Shown here: positions 47,101-55,844 of the stretch, piece after piece
Position numbering within the stretch: position 1 is the stretch's first letter
How the letters are laid out: every line of letters starts with the position of its first letter
Assembly: GCA_029262835.1 (NCBI GenBank)
Contig: JAJCYQ010000052.1
Location: 1 to 64,000 of the forward strand
Direction: 5' to 3'
Length of the DNA: 64,000 bases
Source: Bacteroidota bacterium
Lineage (GTDB): Bacteria; Bacteroidota; Rhodothermia; Rhodothermales; UBA10348
Program-made: the position numbers and the translations under genes
Notes under the pieces: generated by a model
Database searches by the model: none
Told to the model about the DNA's origin: nothing
What the model saw: the letters and a program-made list of their open reading frames with translations, nothing else

Positions 47101-47536
47101 AAAAAAGGGCATCCGCATAGCGGATTTTGTACGCCAGGTTGCTCGGATTGAGTTCGACCAGGCGACGCAGACTTTCCAGGTTCGATGCATTGTCGGCCGG
47201 GGCCTGCTGGCGCTGCTGAACACGGCGCAGTCCCGTGAGCGCCTCATTCGACCCCGGGTTGAGTTCAAGAGCCTTCTCGTAGTCACGAGCGGCTGAGGGA
47301 TAATCCCCGCGCCCTTCGTGCGCCTCCGCCCGCAACAGGAACAGCCGTGCGTCGCGCGTGTCGGACGTAATGACCGCATTGAGCACAACGATGGCCTCGC
47401 TGTACCGGTTTTCCTCAAGCAGCTCGGCTGCCCGCTCCTGCGCGACAAGGTCCTGTGCCCCAGCAGGCATCACCGCGAGGATGCCAAGCAGGGATACAAA
47501 AAACAGCGTCAATATGGAGCGGCCCGTCTTCATCAT
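44111..47536 (-). CDS. TPR protein with C-terminal outer-membrane barrel (BcsC/PgaA-like exporter)
   Basis: This 1141-aa protein has a signal peptide (about residues 1-27, ending PAGAQ). A long array of TPR-like repeats follows to about residue 830 (for example RGDYPSAARDYEKALELNPGS and NEYQLAQEACDQALRLNPS). The last 270 residues are beta-rich with alternating aromatic strands (ARTVVYGGIRYWRQELGRY, YQVYDFFLEYEKEL) and look like an outer-membrane barrel. This plan is that of BcsC and PgaA, which carry polysaccharide across the periplasm and outer membrane. Its ATG overlaps the stop of the upstream regulator gene. The barrel is inferred from pattern only. Confidence 0.8.
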   Translation of the reverse strand: MMKTGRSILTLFFVSLLGILAVMPAGAQDLVAQERAAELLEENRYSEAIVVLNAVITSDTRDARLFLLRAEAHEGRGDYPSAARDYEKALELNPGSNEALTGLRRVQQRQQAPADNASNLESLRRLVELNPSNLAYKIRYADALFSARQFRAAAEQYGEYLEETQGTPDIVQSYLIAIAGYEGDNDLGERVAEKYTRIYSNNDDLWMRLGYFRLWQNEYQLAQEACDQALRLNPSNREAKDCLATSQDPGLAGGNQLSQYPIDVLFRELNANPSDDDARFRLVDLLVDAGRYFEARQQLDILAPRHRNTTAWTERFRLVENRLQTEPASQQGPSMFIVDRLQRAVAASPSNNELRFDLAEALIKYDRFFEAYDELLVLEEDFGTTDRWLRAFVQVDQGLTRQEGASPIYPIDRLTFLLRADPADRQTRYNLVDEFVAAERYAEAYDTLIDPRYADPTDPGYQARLESIERTRQTMARQRIDELTLVLADSPDNVAALREIIANYNIVGRSDDAIRAYVRLIELRPEDHAIRAAYINALRLGGYPAQAVEQARWLADRDSANPDIQRLYVMTLFANGHLDARGESFLSALLAGPGAQDPELLFEAASYRLATRRVDDADALIERLEALDQNEYAGRINTLKHLVARERMRMNEEEQTAVLNEARRQVSAKQYQAAVASYERYFEVRGKRTRGELVEYAQVLAAAGDFDESLSIFTALMQQKWEYPVAKEMARTQITREDYSGALATLERLQAENPRDYEVRFMQAEALRQLGMYVQAQAIYNEARNLAENSDYVEDRVVGIDGDIRAAVAESGEWTGYDFAGVIVPTSNATRSRGGGTQYDRWAQGMQTQVTLPINTVLTAGVTSHFISGSRRLVPGSEIVRGRVNQIFTGGYVDLTPPVQSDRASYSNRISGEVGLYDYEGARTVVYGGIRYWRQELGRYEGSVGLRTGEGSIDLWSPAGGQFNLKLTQFDVKGSSVSIMPDSVLRVNGSIAFNVVRDNFGNTASNSDTNFGTVIQLEAGYKIVDHTYLGMTYYNQQYRSTVDIYFSPRDYQVYDFFLEYEKELPQNWYIRLRGAMGIIAQSSGFISRRFEADYIKRVADKLSLTLSTSMGASTRTLGSGATSFIDKYNTFTFSGALYWTL

Positions 47537-49086
47537 ACTTCATCAAGTGCATAGGTGAGGAAATCCGATACGGATTCGAACGGCTTGCCGTCTGGCACGA
47601 CGATGGCCGATACCGAATGCAATAGATGATCGGCCTGTACGGGAGATTCTGAACGCAGGCGGTCTTTGAGACGCGCAAAGAAACGCTGGGCCTGATCGGC
47701 CGGGCTGTCCGCCAGGAAAATGACGAGGCGCTCACGCTCGGGCTGGACCAGCATGTCATCTTCTGCGCGCAACTCCTCACGCACCAGATCCATCAGGAAA
47801 TCGAAGTCGAACGGACGCGCCGACGTACCGTCCTTCTGGTCCATGCGAAGCGCGAGGAGCAGGAACGGACGTGACGCCTCGTCGCGCTGTGCGAACAGTG
47901 GCGAGAGGCGCGTTTCAAAACGGGTACGGTCAGCATAGCGCGCATTCGGATCCTCATCGGACTCGGAGTCCCGCGGAGGCGGAGCTGGTGGCTGCACCGG
48001 ATGCTGAGGCGGAGCCGGTGGCTGTACCGGGTGCTGAGGCGAAGCCGGCGGCTGCACCGGATGCTGAGGCGAAGCCGGCGGCTGAACTGGGCGCTGCTGT
48101 TGCGGAGGGGCCGCAGGTGGTTGTGCCGGAAACTGTTGCTGTGGAGGGGCCGGAACCGGCGGCTGCGCCGGAGGCTGGGGCGGTAGTTTTGCTGGCTGCC
48201 AGGGGCCCTGTGGGCGGGGCTGCCGCTCCTGCTGGTCAGGCCATGCCGGCACGTCTGATGACGGTACAAAACTCCCCGCCGTGTCGTCCCATGCAGGGGG
48301 CTCATCCTGCCATGAAACCGGCTCCTTTCGAGATGGAGCAGGCGGTGTCGCGGCAGGCGCATTGCGAAAATCGTCACCATTGGCCTCAATGAGGTCTTCC
48401 AGGTCCCAATAGTCCACAACCTGCCGTTTGATATGGCCAATATGTGGTACAAGTGTGATACGACGCTTCGTTGTCGACGGATTATCATCCGCCAGCTCAA
48501 TATGCATGGAGCCGGTCATCTGACTTGCCATGAACTCGATTACCCTTCGCGACTGCTGATTTGCCGGCTCTGGCATAACGAGCATGGTCGTTGTCTCGAG
48601 CGTATCGATCTGCTCCAGAAACTGAATAAATTCGTTGCGGAACCGGTCAAACGATCGAAAAGCCACAAATGGCATGAAGTCGTTCATGATAAGCCGCGTG
48701 GGACGATGCTGACGAATCAGATTCACGAGGTCCCAGAGTGCACCGGCTACGCCGTCATCGCCCATATTCTGCAGGTTCATCAGCGGCGGAACGCGCATGA
48801 GACGTACGACACCGGACTCATAGGCATCCCGGAGATTAAAACCTATTGATGCCGCCTGGATCATCAGGTCTTTGTGCCGGTCGGGCGACACGAACAGTAC
48901 AGGCTCACCCAGCCCAGCCCCCATATGGGCAAAAGCCAGTGTGAGCAGACCACGACCGCTGGCCGCGCGTCCGTACACGAGGTAGGATCCGCCGCGGTAG
49001 AGACCGCCCCAGGCGTTATCGACGACGTCGATACCTGACTGATGTTTAGGAGCGAAGCTCACGGGTGATATAGACGATGCGTTCAT
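47533..49086 (-). CDS. BcsE-like regulator: RecA-like domain with degenerate GGDEF domain
   Basis: This is a 517-aa cytoplasmic protein. Residues about 15-235 resemble a RecA/KaiC-type ATPase, but the P-loop reads GRAASGRGL (39-47), lacking the Lys and Thr/Ser. Residues about 245-375 are a Pro/Gln-rich linker with four decapeptide repeats. Residues about 383-517 fit a GGDEF fold in which the signature is PERER (449-453) while RAED (440-443) keeps the RxxD inhibitory-site pattern exactly five residues upstream. Inactive cyclase with a c-di-GMP receptor site is the best inference. BcsE of cellulose systems combines similar parts. It is the first gene of the cluster. Confidence 0.7.
   Translation of the reverse strand: MNASSISPVSFAPKHQSGIDVVDNAWGGLYRGGSYLVYGRAASGRGLLTLAFAHMGAGLGEPVLFVSPDRHKDLMIQAASIGFNLRDAYESGVVRLMRVPPLMNLQNMGDDGVAGALWDLVNLIRQHRPTRLIMNDFMPFVAFRSFDRFRNEFIQFLEQIDTLETTTMLVMPEPANQQSRRVIEFMASQMTGSMHIELADDNPSTTKRRITLVPHIGHIKRQVVDYWDLEDLIEANGDDFRNAPAATPPAPSRKEPVSWQDEPPAWDDTAGSFVPSSDVPAWPDQQERQPRPQGPWQPAKLPPQPPAQPPVPAPPQQQFPAQPPAAPPQQQRPVQPPASPQHPVQPPASPQHPVQPPAPPQHPVQPPAPPPRDSESDEDPNARYADRTRFETRLSPLFAQRDEASRPFLLLALRMDQKDGTSARPFDFDFLMDLVREELRAEDDMLVQPERERLVIFLADSPADQAQRFFARLKDRLRSESPVQADHLLHSVSAIVVPDGKPFESVSDFLTYALDEV
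47971..48090 (-). repeat. 30-bp tandem repeats coding a Pro-rich linker
   Basis: Four consecutive units encode the decapeptide pattern PVQPPASPQH (residues 333-372 of the regulator), the last two with Ala-Pro-Pro variants and the final one ending PPR. The DNA units are 30 bp and nearly identical, so copy number may vary between strains. They lengthen the flexible tether between the RecA-like and GGDEF-like domains. Confidence 0.85.
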
Positions 49087-49405
49087 GGCTCAAAGGGCAT
49101 GGTGTAACCAGTCGCATAAGATGCATGCGCAGGTGCAGGACTCGATTTAACAAAAGCCGTGCCATATATGCCGAAAGTGCCATGAATGGATGAATAGAGG
49201 TTGTTCGTTCCGTTTGGGATCCCGAATTGAGACGCCTTCCGGGTCATGTATCGCCCATGAACCCGAGAAGTAAAACGTAGAAGGCCACAAGAAGAGGTTT
49301 GAGGCTTCATGGACGACTTTTTTCTGTATATGGGGTTACGCCTGGCAAGTTTGGTCCGATACTTGTAGGGAATCAGCCAGCAACAGCTTTATCAACAAAC
49401 GCATC
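49087..49405. other. divergent intergenic region between secretion cluster and propeller gene
   Basis: This 319-bp stretch separates the minus-strand secretion cluster from the plus-strand beta-propeller lipoprotein gene and must hold both promoters. It is visibly richer in A and T than its neighbours. No perfect TAnnTTTG box was found on either strand; TACTTGTAG near 49362 is the nearest plus-strand candidate. No gene, tRNA or stable hairpin was recognised. Confidence 0.4.
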
Positions 49406-51286
49406 ATGTCCCTGTACCGCTCCATCCGTAACCCGATCCGCCGCCGGCCTGCCCGCCCCTGGATTGCTGTGGTCATGCTCGTGGCGCTTGCCACGTCGGG
49501 GTGCGACATTTTTGGAACTGCCGTGGATGAACGGGCACCCCGCCTGGAAATCCTCAAACCTGTAGATGAATCGACGGTTGCCGGGCGCAACGTGCTGGTT
49601 CAACTCGACGCCGAAGCTTTGGGTGATGACAACTTCATCTCCTTCATCAACGTCAATATCAATGGCGTGCGGGCGGGCGAGGCGCAGTTCGATGGGACCT
49701 TTTTCAATTTCCGTTTCAACTCCTTTGATTTCCCCGACGGACTCTACCGTATTGAAGCGGTCGCTTTCGACAAATTCCAGGCGCGTGGTATCAGTTCGGC
49801 CATCCTCGTCACGGTCCAGAACGAGAGCGATGGTATCGGGCCGCGTGTAACGATCGTAGACCCGGAAGTCGAGGATGAAGTGAACGGCGTCACGCGCGTG
49901 GTGGCCCGCACCGAGCCGGGAGAACCGGTCGTGACGAGGGCCGATCTACTCGTCAATGGCGTCGCCATATCCTCGCGCAACGAATCGGTCGGTGGCAACA
50001 CCTTTATTTTCGACTGGGACACGGTCGACCTTCCGATCGGCGAGCACGTACTCGAGATCAAAGCCTTCAGCGGTGCCAACGTATTCCGAATTTCGGACCC
50101 CATCACGGTCCGTAAATCCGAGGGTGCGGACGGAACGGGCGGTGGACCCGGTAGCCTGAAGTGGCGCGCCTTCGGGTTCAACGGCCAGGTGGAAGGCGCA
50201 CCGGCCATCGGTTTCAACAATGATATATACATAGGTACATCCTCCGATACGCTCTACACGTTTACGTCAGATGGCGCATTGAAGTGGAAATTTGCCACGT
50301 TTGGCCCCATCCGCTCCTCTTCGCTCGTCGGTAACAATGAAGACGTGTTTACAGTCAGTGAAGATGGGCGCCTCTATGGACTCACCAGTCAAGGCGAGCG
50401 TCTCTGGAATGCCACCACGAGTTACAATTCCAATGCTTCGCTACGCTCGAGCCCTACCCTCGGCGTGGACGGTGTCATCTATTTCGGAGACAGTGAGGGC
50501 CGCGTGCATGCCGTAGGTTCATTTGATGGACTCTCGCTCGCCGGCCGGTGGCCACGAAAAGTATCCGACGCGGCCATCGTCGTACCGCCCGTCATAGCAC
50601 GGGACCGGACGATTGTGGTCGCATCGACCGATGGGCATCTGTATGCGCTCGACCCCCAGGGGCAACTGCTCTGGAAGACCACACAGAATATCGGATCGGT
50701 CATGGTCGGCATGGCCCTCATTGAGAAAGACATTTCGGTCACGTTGCCCACGGGCGAGACCCGAACAACAACGGCCAACGTGGTCTATGCCGTGTCAAAC
50801 GACGGACTCATCTATGCCATTGCCGGGGAGGACGGATCTGTGCTCTGGAGTTTTCCGCTTACGGGTCCCCTCCGCTCGGGACCTGTCGTGGGACCCGACG
50901 GCACGGTCTATGTTGGCACCAGTACTGGACTCATCGCCCTCAATGAAGATGCCGACTCCTTCACGCCTCGCCTGCGATGGGTCTTCGTCGCCCAGGATGT
51001 GGGTACGCCTGCTGTTGACTCGAACGGAATCGTTTATTTCGTTGGTTCAAAAACACTCTATGCCATCAACCCGAACAATACACCATTCTGGACCTATGAC
51101 CTGAACACGGAATCGGACGGGCCGCTGACCATAAACCGCTCCGGAGAACTCATCCTGGCGGGTGAAAATGGTGCCCTGTTCGCATTTGAGACCGGGTCGG
51201 TCGGGCTGGCGCGGGAAAAATGGCCGACATTCCAGCGGAATGCCCGCCATACAGGTCGCATCGGTATCGACGCCACGGATGGCTGA
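49406..51286 (+). CDS. PQQ-like beta-propeller lipoprotein with Ig-like N-terminal domains
   Basis: This is a surface or periplasmic lipoprotein (626 aa) with lipobox LATSGC near residues 28-33. Two Ig-like beta domains follow (about 45-140 and 145-235: RLEILKPVDESTVAGRNV, RVTIVDPEVEDEVNGV). Repeated PQQ-type propeller blades fill about 250-610 (SDTLYTFTSDGALKWKF, DGHLYALDPQGQLLWKT, DGLIYAIAGEDGSVLW). The C-terminal KWPTFQRNARHTGR is frequent in such proteins. True PQQ binding is unlikely; these propellers usually serve in protein interaction. It is divergent from the secretion cluster, so a shared role is possible but unproven. Confidence 0.82.
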   Translation: MSLYRSIRNPIRRRPARPWIAVVMLVALATSGCDIFGTAVDERAPRLEILKPVDESTVAGRNVLVQLDAEALGDDNFISFINVNINGVRAGEAQFDGTFFNFRFNSFDFPDGLYRIEAVAFDKFQARGISSAILVTVQNESDGIGPRVTIVDPEVEDEVNGVTRVVARTEPGEPVVTRADLLVNGVAISSRNESVGGNTFIFDWDTVDLPIGEHVLEIKAFSGANVFRISDPITVRKSEGADGTGGGPGSLKWRAFGFNGQVEGAPAIGFNNDIYIGTSSDTLYTFTSDGALKWKFATFGPIRSSSLVGNNEDVFTVSEDGRLYGLTSQGERLWNATTSYNSNASLRSSPTLGVDGVIYFGDSEGRVHAVGSFDGLSLAGRWPRKVSDAAIVVPPVIARDRTIVVASTDGHLYALDPQGQLLWKTTQNIGSVMVGMALIEKDISVTLPTGETRTTTANVVYAVSNDGLIYAIAGEDGSVLWSFPLTGPLRSGPVVGPDGTVYVGTSTGLIALNEDADSFTPRLRWVFVAQDVGTPAVDSNGIVYFVGSKTLYAINPNNTPFWTYDLNTESDGPLTINRSGELILAGENGALFAFETGSVGLAREKWPTFQRNARHTGRIGIDATDG

Positions 51287-51310
51287 TTCGTGCATGCGTA
51301 TATTGCGTGC

Positions 51311-52945
51311 ATGGATACTGACCTTACCTCAATTCAGCAGGCCCGCACGCTCGTAGGCCGGGCCCGCGACGCCTTCACCTCGTGGCACACGTTCGATCAG
51401 GACGCCGTGGACCACGTCGTGCGTGAAATGGCCCGTGCTGGAGAGAAGGCTGCTGCCGAGCTGGCACGGCTGGCCCATGAGGAGACCGGCTTCGGCCGCG
51501 TGGACAGCAAAACAGAAAAAAACCTGTTCGCCACACGGACGCTGCTGTCACGCATTGAGGGCATGCGCACATGTGGCATCATAGACCGCAATGGGCCTGT
51601 CTGGGAGGTCGCCTCGCCGATGGGTGTGATAGCGGCACTCATCCCGTCCACCAACCCGACGTCCACGGCGCTATACAAGGCCATCATCGCCGCAAAGGCG
51701 CGGTGTGCCATCGTCATGAGCCCGCATCCGCGCAGTGCCCGCTCGACGGCCGAAGCCCTACGCGCCGTAGCCGATGCCGCCTACCGGGCAGGCGCCCCCG
51801 AAGGACTTTTCGCGTGCCTCACGGAAATATCGCTCGAAGGTACGAACGCCCTGCTTGAGCACCCGGGCACGGATCTCATCATTGCCACCGGCGGCAACGC
51901 CATGGTGCGCGCCGCCTACTCCAAGGGAAAACCCGCCTACGGCGTTGGATCGGGCAATGTACCGGTCTATGTGGATCGCTCGGCGGACATCGAAAAAGCT
52001 GGACAAGACCTCGTATACGGAGCGTCGTTTGACTGGGGAACGCTCTGCTCCACAGAGCGGAGCGTGGTGGCCGACGTCCCGATTGCCGCCGCCCTCAAGA
52101 CCGCCATGCGCTCAGCCGGTGCCTGTTTCCTGAACGAGCGCGAAACCGACGCGCTGCGCCAACTCGTCCACACCGGTGGCAGGCTGAACATTGAGCAGGT
52201 GGGCCAGTCGCCACAGCGTATTGCACAACTTGCCGGGTTCGAAGTGCCCGCCACAGCGCGCGTGCTCGTGGCGGAAGTCGAGGCTATCGGACCCGATGAG
52301 CCCCTTTCCATGGAGACACTCTCCCCCATCCTGAGTTGGTACCGCGCCGATGGTTGGAAGGCTGGATGCGACGCATGCAAACGGATCCTGGCGCATGGCG
52401 GCATGGGACATACACTTGGGCTGCACGCACAGAAGGAATCTGTAATCGAGGCCTTCGCGCTCGAAAAACCAGCCATGCGGATCGTCGTGAACACGGTCGC
52501 CGCACTCGGCTCGGTAGGCCACACGACCGCACTGTTTCCCGCCATGACGCTGGGACCCGGCACGTTCGGCGGCTCCATAACGAGCGACAATATTTCACCC
52601 ATGCACCTTGTCCAGATCAAGCGTCTGGCCTTCGAGACGAAACCCATTCACGAGGGAAAAACACCAGCGGTGGGTGCTGGCACCTCGTCCCGTACGCACC
52701 GATCATCGTCCCTCACAGATGCCGCAGGTACGGGCAGACGGAAAACAACCCCGTGGATGGACGAGATCGAGGCTCGACTCCGGGAACGTGCGGGAAGCCG
52801 ACCTTCGCCGCCCCGCAGTCAGGAGTTACCCGCGCAGAAGGCCGAGTCCGCACCACGACCAGAACCCACTCGCGGAGACGAAGTGGATGGAGCCCTGGGG
52901 GAAGAAGCCATTGAGCGCCTCATTGCCCGGTTCGGCAAGGCATAG
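51311..52945 (+). CDS. CoA-acylating aldehyde dehydrogenase (EutE/PduP-like) with C-terminal tail
   Basis: This enzyme is expected to convert an aldehyde, CoA and NAD to acyl-CoA. The catalytic core (residues 1-449 of 544) contains SPMGVIAALIPSTNPTST, the glycine-rich ATGGNAMV, YGVGSGNVPVYVD and the nucleophile C246 in WGTLCSTERSVV. Residues 450-527 are a Ser/Pro/Arg-rich linker and the last 17 residues (ALGEEAIERLIARFGKA) form a likely amphipathic helix, like microcompartment encapsulation peptides. ATG 51311 is chosen; an in-frame GTG at 51290 would add seven residues. There is no adjacent alcohol dehydrogenase or shell gene. Confidence 0.87.
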   Translation: MDTDLTSIQQARTLVGRARDAFTSWHTFDQDAVDHVVREMARAGEKAAAELARLAHEETGFGRVDSKTEKNLFATRTLLSRIEGMRTCGIIDRNGPVWEVASPMGVIAALIPSTNPTSTALYKAIIAAKARCAIVMSPHPRSARSTAEALRAVADAAYRAGAPEGLFACLTEISLEGTNALLEHPGTDLIIATGGNAMVRAAYSKGKPAYGVGSGNVPVYVDRSADIEKAGQDLVYGASFDWGTLCSTERSVVADVPIAAALKTAMRSAGACFLNERETDALRQLVHTGGRLNIEQVGQSPQRIAQLAGFEVPATARVLVAEVEAIGPDEPLSMETLSPILSWYRADGWKAGCDACKRILAHGGMGHTLGLHAQKESVIEAFALEKPAMRIVVNTVAALGSVGHTTALFPAMTLGPGTFGGSITSDNISPMHLVQIKRLAFETKPIHEGKTPAVGAGTSSRTHRSSSLTDAAGTGRRKTTPWMDEIEARLRERAGSRPSPPRSQELPAQKAESAPRPEPTRGDEVDGALGEEAIERLIARFGKA

Positions 52946-52950
52946 CCAAC

Positions 52951-52981
52951 TTGTCCGACACCCCCGGCAGCGGTATATTTG
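52951..52981 (+). promoter_or_regulatory. Bacteroidetes-type promoter for the efp-acc-gcvH-guaA operon
   Basis: TTG at 52951-52953 and TATATTTG at 52974-52981 are separated by 20 bp. This matches the known Bacteroidetes consensus TTG, 19-21 bp, TAnnTTTG exactly. It is the only perfect example noted in an intergenic region here. Transcription would begin near 52988, leaving a leader of about 60 bases before efp. Confidence 0.75.
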
Positions 52982-53047
52982 CTCTTCTGTCGGTGGATCA
53001 CCTTCCATCCCGACGATTGCTTTTCTTCTTTCTGAAATCAGTATTTC

Positions 53048-53617
53048 ATGGCCGATACCAGTGATTTCCGCAACGGATTTACCATGGAGTGGAATGGTAA
53101 TATCTGGACCATCATAGAATTCCAGCACGTGAAGCCCGGCAAGGGTGGTGCCTTTGTGCGGACCAAGCTGAGAAACGTGCGCACGGGTCGCATCCAGGAC
53201 AACACGTTCCGCGCTGGAGAACGCGTGGAACAGGTCCGAGTCGAGCGGCGCACGTTTCAGTTCCTTTATGAGGATGACCTAGGCCTCCATTTCATGAATG
53301 TCGAGACCTACGAGCAGATGAATCTGCCCGTAGACGCCATCCAGGGTCGCGAGTTCATCAAGGAAGGGGCAACCATCGATATCCTGGTCCATGCCGAAAC
53401 GGAGGAGCCGCTCACGACCGAAATCCCGGCAGCGGTCGAGCTGAAAGTCACCGAGACCGAACCGGGCCTGAAAGGCGACACCGCCACCGGTGCTACGAAG
53501 CCTGCTGTGGTCGAAAGCGGCGCCACCGTCAACGTCCCCCTCTTTATCAATGAAGGAGACGTCATACGTGTCAATACCGAACGTGGTGACTACGTTACGC
53601 GCGTTAGCACATCCTGA
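53048..53617 (+). CDS. efp: elongation factor P
   Basis: EF-P rescues ribosomes stalled at polyproline stretches. The 189-aa protein has the three-barrel layout: an N-terminal KOW-like domain with the modifiable lysine K32 in [13 protein letters not shown], then [10 protein letters not shown], and a C-terminal OB domain ending [25 protein letters not shown]. Length is typical. Pairing with accB and accC is common in bacteria. The Pro-rich proteins in this window (the secretion regulator, AccB linker) are examples of potential EF-P clients. Confidence 0.98.
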   Translation: MADTSDFRNGFTMEWNGNIWTIIEFQHVKPGKGGAFVRTKLRNVRTGRIQDNTFRAGERVEQVRVERRTFQFLYEDDLGLHFMNVETYEQMNLPVDAIQGREFIKEGATIDILVHAETEEPLTTEIPAAVELKVTETEPGLKGDTATGATKPAVVESGATVNVPLFINEGDVIRVNTERGDYVTRVSTS

Positions 53618-53645
53618 CCTGCCCCACCTATCAAGAGAGGACCCC

Positions 53646-54121
53646 ATGGATCTTGAACGCCTGAGAGATATTCTGAATCTGGTTTCAGAAGCGGATGTAT
53701 CCGAAGTCGAACTGGAAGAGGAAGATTTCCGGATCGTCGTACGCAAGGCGCCTCCGGCGCCGGTCACGGGCACCTGGGATGTCGCCCCAGCGGTTCAGGC
53801 CCAGGCTCCCATGCCTCCTGCTGGAGCCCCCCCTGCCCCCGAATCGGTTCCGGCGACTGAGCCGGCTGCCCCGGTTTCCCGCGGGGAGGAAGTACGCGCT
53901 CCCATCGTGGGCACGTTCTACGAGGCGCCGTCGCCTGAATCGCCTCCCTTCGTATCGGTCGGTGACACCGTCAAGAAAGGTGACGTGCTCTGCATCATCG
54001 AGGCAATGAAGCTCATGAATGAAATCGAGGCCGAAGTGAGTGGTATCGTTCGCGAAGTGCTCGTCACGAACGCGACACCCGTTGAGTATGACCAGCCCCT
54101 CTTCATTATCGACCCGTCCTG

Positions 54122-54122
<1 letters not shown>
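53646..54122 (+). CDS. accB: biotin carboxyl carrier protein of acetyl-CoA carboxylase
   Basis: This 158-aa protein carries biotin for malonyl-CoA formation. The N-terminal 35 residues are helical/beta ([20 protein letters not shown]), then an Ala/Pro-rich linker (about 36-80), and the biotinyl domain with K122 in [13 protein letters not shown] 53646 follows AGAGG about five bases upstream. The frame stays open upstream inside efp, but those starts give no family sequence. The stop overlaps the accC ATG by one base. Confidence 0.97.
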
Positions 54123-55463
<1,341 letters not shown>

Positions 55464-55477
<14 letters not shown>

Positions 55478-55844
55478 GGAACTCCGTTACACAAAGGACC
55501 ACGAATGGATTCGTGTCGACGGAGACACGGCCACCATCGGAATCACTGATTTTGCCCAGTCTGAGCTGGGAGACATTGTATACGTGGAAGTAGAAACCGT
55601 CGGAGATGCGGTCGCAAAGGACGACGTATTCGGCACGGTCGAGGCGGTGAAGACTGTCTCGGAACTGTTCATGCCCGTGAGCGGCACGGTCACCGAGATG
55701 AATACGGCGCTCGACACCAATCCGGAACTCGTGAACGACGATCCGTACGGTGAGGGCTGGCTCATCCGGATGTCACTCGACAATCCGGCCGACGTGGACG
55801 ATCTCCTTTCCGCCTCCGACTACGCCGACATGGTCGGTCAGTAA
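55464..55844 (+). CDS. gcvH: glycine cleavage system H protein
   Basis: This lipoyl carrier (126 aa) shuttles the aminomethyl group in glycine cleavage. [20 protein letters not shown] opens the domain, and lipoylated lysine K63 lies in [25 protein letters not shown] is the usual C-terminal motif. The gene overlaps accC by 14 bases in another frame and stops immediately before guaA, so it is embedded in this operon. gcvP begins 8 kb downstream at 63827. Confidence 0.97.

Noticed and set aside
51290-51311. TATATTG just before the aldehyde dehydrogenase as a promoter box
   Set aside because: It lacks one T of the consensus, has no TTG at the right distance and would leave almost no leader.
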